From assembly GCA_900642245.1 (NCBI GenBank), contig CAAAJI010000107.1:15663-38034 (forward strand): a stretch of 22,372 bases of DNA, written 5' to 3'. Position numbers and translations under genes: made by a program. This DNA is from Fragilaria radians. Taxonomy: Eukaryota > Bacillariophyta > Fragilariophyceae > Fragilariales > Fragilariaceae. Shown here one piece after another: positions 18,338 to 22,372 of the stretch (its first letter is position 1; each line of letters opens with the position of its first letter). The notes beneath the pieces are model-generated. The model saw only the letters and a list, made by a program, of their open reading frames with translations, had not been told where the DNA came from and searched no databases.

Positions 18338-18408
18338 ACCTTACAAAGATTGTTGTGATACACTCTCTTCTATAGTCCTTTCTTTTGGATGCTATGCTTG
18401 TTGATTGT

Positions 18409-19386
18409 CTAGCCAAGTCCAAAATGCCTTCGCTCCACATCAACATCTGTATCACGAATTTTCCCAGAATCATTTGCAATCAACCAGACTGTAATAGCCC
18501 ATCTTTTGTCAATTGATTCATCCATGACAAAGCTTGGAGAAACGTCATGCACAAGTGAATCTGACCAAAAGATTAGGAGTCTATCACCCCGTGGAGCGAA
18601 AGACTGAATCATTCCATCCATTGGGACATCATAGGCTCTGAAATAACCCCCGCGTGGATCGTGTTCGCCATTGTCATCTGGATGACTATCGTGCGATCCA
18701 GGTGGTTGTAGATACAGTAATGCAGTCAGTTTTCTTCGGTCTCCTTGACCGCCACCCAAATTATCAATATGTTTATCATATTTGGATCCTCCTCCAAGAC
18801 AAACTGCTAATTTATTTGTTTGTTTCACATCTGATAATTGGAATTCAGAGGGAACAATTTCATTTATTTTTCTTGAGAGTTGCTGAGTCAATGTAACAAT
18901 ATATTCAACAAGTATGGGCGAGGCTGCATATCCATCTGGCCCACCTTCAATTTGGTAGGAAATAACTCCTTCTTTTTCATATGGTATTATGGATTGTGTC
19001 GTTTCGTCCCAACGAGTCGATTGCGATGGCACCATTCTGGGCATGAGTGCCTCTGCTTCCTTTCGCATGGCTATGACGAGTTCTGGACCAAGAAAATTGT
19101 CAATACATACGACAGTATTAGGATTTTCATATTGACGTAAAGGTGAAATATCTGCGCATTGAATTCGCGATGAAATATATTCCATACGGCTTTGAGGATC
19201 AAGCGGATTTAGAATCTTCTGCTTCGTCGTTTGTGTTGATTTCGAAGCTTTATTTTTCTTCTTTGGTACCGATGACTTAGATCCAAATCCCGCGAATGCT
19301 GGTCTAGGAATATGTGATGTGGATTTCCTTAACATGAATATGAATATCACAATTAAATTCATCAACATTTGTTTTCCAATCGACAT
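18409..19386 (-). CDS. 2-oxoglutarate/Fe(II) dioxygenase, prolyl 4-hydroxylase-like
   Basis: A 325-residue, single-exon protein. I start at the ATG at 19386; an in-frame TTG two codons upstream is unlikely. Residues 7-19 are strongly hydrophobic (MLMNLIVIFIFML), giving a signal peptide or membrane anchor, followed by SHIPRPAFAGFG and a Lys/Ser/Thr-rich linker (36-58). The PAFAGF stretch loosely recalls the diatom plastid ASAFAP motif, so ER/Golgi or plastid are both possible. The double-stranded beta-helix holds the iron ligands His206 and Asp208 (KHIDN) and His280 (LVHDVSPSF), with Arg295 (KRWAITVWL) as the likely 2-oxoglutarate anchor. RRKLTALLYLQ lies between them as in P4H and EGLN/PHD enzymes. 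The GYFRAYD and PRGDRLLIFWSD strands also fit. The likely reaction is hydroxylation of a prolyl residue in a protein; the substrate is unknown. It shares its 3' flank with the inverted-repeat arm. Confidence 0.9.
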   Translation of the reverse strand: MSIGKQMLMNLIVIFIFMLRKSTSHIPRPAFAGFGSKSSVPKKKNKASKSTQTTKQKILNPLDPQSRMEYISSRIQCADISPLRQYENPNTVVCIDNFLGPELVIAMRKEAEALMPRMVPSQSTRWDETTQSIIPYEKEGVISYQIEGGPDGYAASPILVEYIVTLTQQLSRKINEIVPSEFQLSDVKQTNKLAVCLGGGSKYDKHIDNLGGGQGDRRKLTALLYLQPPGSHDSHPDDNGEHDPRGGYFRAYDVPMDGMIQSFAPRGDRLLIFWSDSLVHDVSPSFVMDESIDKRWAITVWLIANDSGKIRDTDVDVERRHFGLG

Positions 19387-20227
19387 CTTCAAGTTATTGA
19401 ATTATTTTTTCTATGATGGCAAAATCACAAATTCATGGTTACCCTGTAACCTTAAACAACAGTCCTCCCTTTCGACTTCTTAGTGATTTTTTATTGTCAC
19501 CACAGCCAAGATCTATATATCAATAGCTAGGAATTAGCATAATACAGCATACTGCTTAGCATGTAAAGTACTTTATGTTTAGTTCGGACAAATGATTAAA
19601 GCAAATTCATGCTTGCAGTGCTATTCAGTTCTGAGTGTGGTACTGTTTGCAGCCACAGTGTATAATTCTGTAAAGATAATAAACATTTAAACTTCGAGAC
19701 ATGACTTCTCACCTGCCTTGAAGATGTCTAACGTGGAAGTCCAGAGAATCAGGAGAATCAAAAACCTACACACCTGAAGAATAATAATTACTTCTTTATC
19801 TTAATCCACTCACAATGTTGCAGGATTTTTTCATGATACCAAGTTTTATAATGCTTTACAAGGCACTAATTGCACCTTACTTGCATCAGTTGTTCGTCCA
19901 TAGTAGTCTCAGATTCATGAGGAGTAATAACTTGTCATCCCATTAAGAGCTATACATGCGACAATGCAAATAACTAATGCTTATCAAGGCTACTTTTTTG
20001 GATACCTCCATAAGAAATAATCCCCACTGACGAGGTCGAGTTCGCCCAGGAAACATAACATGGTCAAACATTGTATTGACGTCGAATCATGGTTTCAATT
20101 TGTGACTTGAGATACAGCAATCATGAGTCTTCTTCATTTGCGGATTATTTCTGTTCTTATTCTACATACAATACCGGAAGGCTTTTATAGTAATTTGGAA
20201 ATGAGATTCTATTTTGAAAGAGCTAAC
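19387..20227. other. Intergenic region, no gene seen
   Basis: About 840 bp between the start of the prolyl hydroxylase-like gene and the end of PAM16, both on the minus strand. Only very short frames occur. It presumably includes the hydroxylase promoter and the PAM16 3' region, without an element I can name. Confidence 0.5.
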
Positions 20228-20698
20228 TTATTGCTTCGAGCCAAATCTTTCGCTATCTTCTTTTTGCTTGTCTCTAATGAACTGATCTAGCATTTCCTTT
20301 GCCCTAAATACTTTGCTTTGAACATAGAATGAACCCCCTTTTTCAACTGAATTGGCTTCAAAGTATTTTTGAAATTGCTGTTTTCATGACGACGTCCAGA
20401 GGAGAAACACAAATAAGATGAGTATTACGAAGATAGAGTAAGCAAGCAAAGTCATCCGTATTCATACCTTTTCGACCATCTCAGCAGTTGCTTCGGCTTC
20501 ACTCAAATTGAGTATTTGAAGAGCTTCCGATTTCGAAACTTCTCGACGCAGAATATTCGTCGCCGTTTGTGTAGCATCAACACCATTTCTTCGGGCATTC
20601 TGAATTGCCTGGGAGTATGCAGCTGGAATAGCACGAGCGAGAACAGCTACAAGTGGTACCAATACTTGTGCAATAATACGACCGATCGGGAGAACCAT
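20228..20698 (-). CDS. PAM16: Mitochondrial import motor subunit PAM16/TIM16 (Magmas)
   Basis: Exons 20468-20698 and 20228-20377 are joined across a 90-nt, phase-0 GT-AG intron, giving 126 residues, the usual size for the family. PAM16 is a J-like protein of the inner membrane presequence translocase; it pairs with the J-protein PAM14/TIM14 and tunes the mtHsp70 import motor on the matrix side. The first 30 residues (IGRIIAQVLVPLVAVLARAI) form the hydrophobic N-terminus. The J-like domain has SKSEALQILNLSEAEATAEM, FQKYFEAN, then SVEKGGSFYVQSKVFRAKEM, with no HPD motif, as expected of the degenerate J-domain. The charged end (KQKEDSERFGSKQ) is complete with a TAA stop. The short second exon is easily missed without splicing. 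Confidence 0.94.
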
Positions 20699-21555
20699 GG
20701 CAGATTGTATAGAACGAGAGGGATGGAATACAGAAGAATATTACAATATTTCGATAGGTTGAGAAAGGGTGAACATTAGTGCACTGACGTTACACCGTAC
20801 TGTAGATCACACTGCTTCTAGTACAGTACTATCCCGTGCACAAGCAAGAAGTACCGCATTATATATGTTAATACCACTACTACGAGTACCATTTTTTTTC
20901 GTAGACAACTCATCTACCGTTAGTATTAAAAAACCAAAGTTGAAGTCCCCCACTAACATTGCAACGAGTATAGCTCAGAAGCTCACATCATTAACCATTG
21001 GAGCACAAACATTCATTTGAGTCAATATGAGGAACTTCGCTGTATTCCAGATGTTTGAATCCCGCTCTACAAACTTGGTTTCCCTTAGTCTTACAAATCC
21101 ATTTACAATTAATGCATTGTTTGTTGACCCCCAGACTTTTTACAATTCATATCATTAAACTCCTTTTCTGATTATCGCTTTCCCATTATGATCATCACCA
21201 TTTTATGCTTCTTTGAATTCCTTCACTAAAAGGAGCTCCATATTTGCATGATCTAAGAGTACATATTAGAAGACATTGCTTGTATTTGTCATTTGTCTCA
21301 AGAGTAACACAGCTAAGTGAAAGGAGACGATGGAATAGTGAAGCTAGGTCACAGATTAATAGATGTTTGCGCGAGATCAAGATTGCCTCTATCGGTAATA
21401 GACCGGGATTAAAAATAGATGAGATCATTTAACTATTAATTTACAATTATTTACAAAGAGGACTACTCAACTAGTCTGAAAGAAAAGTTATATTCATCCT
21501 TGTCTTTTAGGTTCCGTTGTCATTTCATTCATCACTATTCTATTTGATTTCAGTT
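20699..21555. other. Upstream region of PAM16 and beyond, no gene seen
   Basis: Plus-strand frames at 20769-21020 (GTG start) and 21244-21432 are open for 62-83 codons but lack recognisable motifs. The first overlaps the DNA just upstream of PAM16, where a promoter is expected. I see no support for coding. Confidence 0.4.
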
Positions 21556-21597
21556 TGAGATACTTGGGGATGAGTAATTTCAGCAATATGAGAATTA

Positions 21598-21890
21598 TGA
21601 ACTTCATTGGCATGAAGGAGGAAGGGTTCACTTGGATTGGATGCTTCCGGCAATGGGTAAGGCTTTCTAGAATTTACATATACTCCTAAGATAGGTGAAG
21701 AAATCAATGATAGGACTAAAGAAGGCAGAGCAAGCTCAGCATCATTGAGCTAATTAAGTTTACCTACACAGAATTAGTATTGTCTATCAATTTGAGGAGT
21801 CGCAACGAAAAGGTTGTGTTCAATATGCTTCAAGGATACAAGAATGAGATTATTCAACAGCTAAAGAACAATCCCAAGAGCTTCAGTTGA
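21598..21890 (+). pseudogene. Ty1/copia-type Gag fragment
   Basis: The frame from 21598 reads MNFIGMKEEGFTWIGCFRQW. After a break of about 100 bp, another frame (about 21759-21890) reads TYTELVLSINLRS, then EKVVFNMLQGYKNEI, ending in a stop. The second piece resembles the TELxLSIxxxxxxGKVAFNxVKGxK stretch of Gag proteins from copia elements of diatoms (CoDi type) as I recall them. The first fits the FxGKxxxFxxW start of such proteins. Frameshifted and short, so a relic. Confidence 0.45.
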
Positions 21891-22249
21891 CCAATAAATT
21901 CCGGCAATACCTAGGTAATCATCAAGAGGTAAACTTTTCTATAATAAGATATTCCACTCTACACATGGTTGAAAACATTTCTTCTTCAGTTGTTGTATGT
22001 CAACAAATGAGATGTTTTGATGTTAAGTGAAAAAAACCTTTTATCTATAAATTCCATATTTACAGTACCCAACAGAAGGTCAGATCTATTGTATACATTT
22101 GAAATGGCTTATTAAATCTGCATATTATAGAAATAGCTCAGTTCAAGTGACTTTCTTAAATTTTTCAATTGGATTATGATGCGTTGAAATTCATTCAAAC
22201 TTAATCTTCCTTAATGTGTGACTAGACAAAAGGGGGTAGAGGCTCACTT
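21891..22249. other. AT-rich interval, no gene seen
   Basis: Many stops in all frames. No motif or repeat stands out between the two retroelement scraps. Confidence 0.4.
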
Positions 22250-22372
22250 ATTCAAACCACATGTTGTGAATATTTTTCATGTTGTACTTCTTTTCTGGCT
22301 TTTGGAGCGTTTCTATAAATAATGGCCTCAATCTTTTTTGTTCTGGTTGAAGTCCTTGTCTGGTAATGCAAT
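22250..22372 (-). pseudogene. Ty3/gypsy RT-end fragment at the window edge
   Basis: On the minus strand from the right edge, one frame reads ITRQGLQPEQKR and an overlapping frame reads KKIEAIIYRNAPKARKEV; NIHNMW appears in the first frame further on. Together these follow the (L)TRxGIxPxxxKVxAIxxxxxPxxxKEL...FYRDMW layout at the end of Ty3/gypsy reverse transcriptases. A frameshift separates the parts, and the piece continues beyond the window. Confidence 0.5.

Larger units (their letters stand above)
16713..18338 (-). repeat. Right arm of the 1.63-kb inverted repeat
   Basis: Reverse complement of 13789-15416. Relative to the left arm it lacks one G in a TTGGCTTG-type stretch (near 16990), one C in ACACCTAGG (near 17011) and one C near 18110, and has one extra base near 18188. 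The gene, its upstream 585 bp and the downstream repeats are all included. The right outer edge is followed by TTACAAAGATTG, a sequence that also occurs between the two direct repeat units, so the right arm may contain the truer remnant of the ancestral repeat array. Confidence 0.97.

Noticed and set aside
13789..18338. The inverted repeat as a pure assembly duplication artefact
   Set aside because: The arms differ by several real indels and the spacer is unique sequence, so simple read duplication is unlikely, though a haplotype or strand join still needs long reads to exclude.
20769..21020. 83-codon plus-strand frame upstream of PAM16
   Set aside because: It begins at GTG, is rich in Ser/Thr without a motif, and overlaps the expected PAM16 promoter region.

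Overview
The window looks like nuclear DNA of a unicellular stramenopile alga, most likely a diatom. This is an inference. It rests on short GT-AG introns (68-117 nt), compact single genes on both strands, DIM1, PAM16, bS21m, OSCP and CaMK proteins of ordinary eukaryotic type, and relics of retroelement families I associate with diatom genomes. Host genes use TAA, TAG and TGA as stops, so the standard code applies. No rRNA, tRNA, CRISPR or prokaryotic operon is visible.

Layout. Positions 1-7760 are a retroelement graveyard. A nearly full-length but dead non-LTR element lies on the minus strand (about 4540 to the left edge): a coiled-coil ORF1-like part, half of an AP-endonuclease-like (EEP) domain, a reverse transcriptase with its A, B and C motifs, and a C-terminal tail running off the window. 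Upstream of it in the same orientation is a second, more decayed RT piece (4920-5790) with an RNase H-like remnant (4580-4725). Plus-strand RT scraps follow (6520-6696, possibly 7272-7757).

Positions 7904-12719 are a compact gene block: DIM1 18S rRNA dimethyltransferase (+), an unrecognised 402-residue helical-repeat protein with a signal peptide (-), mitochondrial ribosomal protein bS21m (+), and a four-exon CaMK-type kinase with an N-terminal double-acylation signature (-).

Positions 13789-18338 are the most striking structure: an almost perfect 1.63-kb inverted repeat around a 1.3-kb spacer. Each arm carries a complete, intronless mitochondrial ATP synthase OSCP (delta) gene; the two genes encode identical proteins and are transcribed away from each other. 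The coding sequences look identical and the few differences found lie outside them. Each arm also holds two diverged ~150-bp direct repeats downstream of OSCP. The spacer contains Ty3/gypsy Gag and RT-leader scraps facing in opposite directions.

Positions 18409-20698 hold a membrane-anchored or secreted 2-oxoglutarate/Fe(II) prolyl-4-hydroxylase-like protein (-) and the two-exon mitochondrial import motor subunit PAM16/TIM16 (-). From 20699 to the right edge there is little beyond decayed scraps: a Ty1/copia-like Gag piece (+) and a Ty3/gypsy RT-end piece (-).

How they fit together: three of the families here (bS21m, OSCP in two copies, PAM16) serve the mitochondrion, in translation, ATP synthesis and protein import. 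They are separate transcription units, so this is probably coincidence in a compact genome. The most noteworthy items are the OSCP palindrome, the unrecognised repeat protein and the layered retroelement remains.
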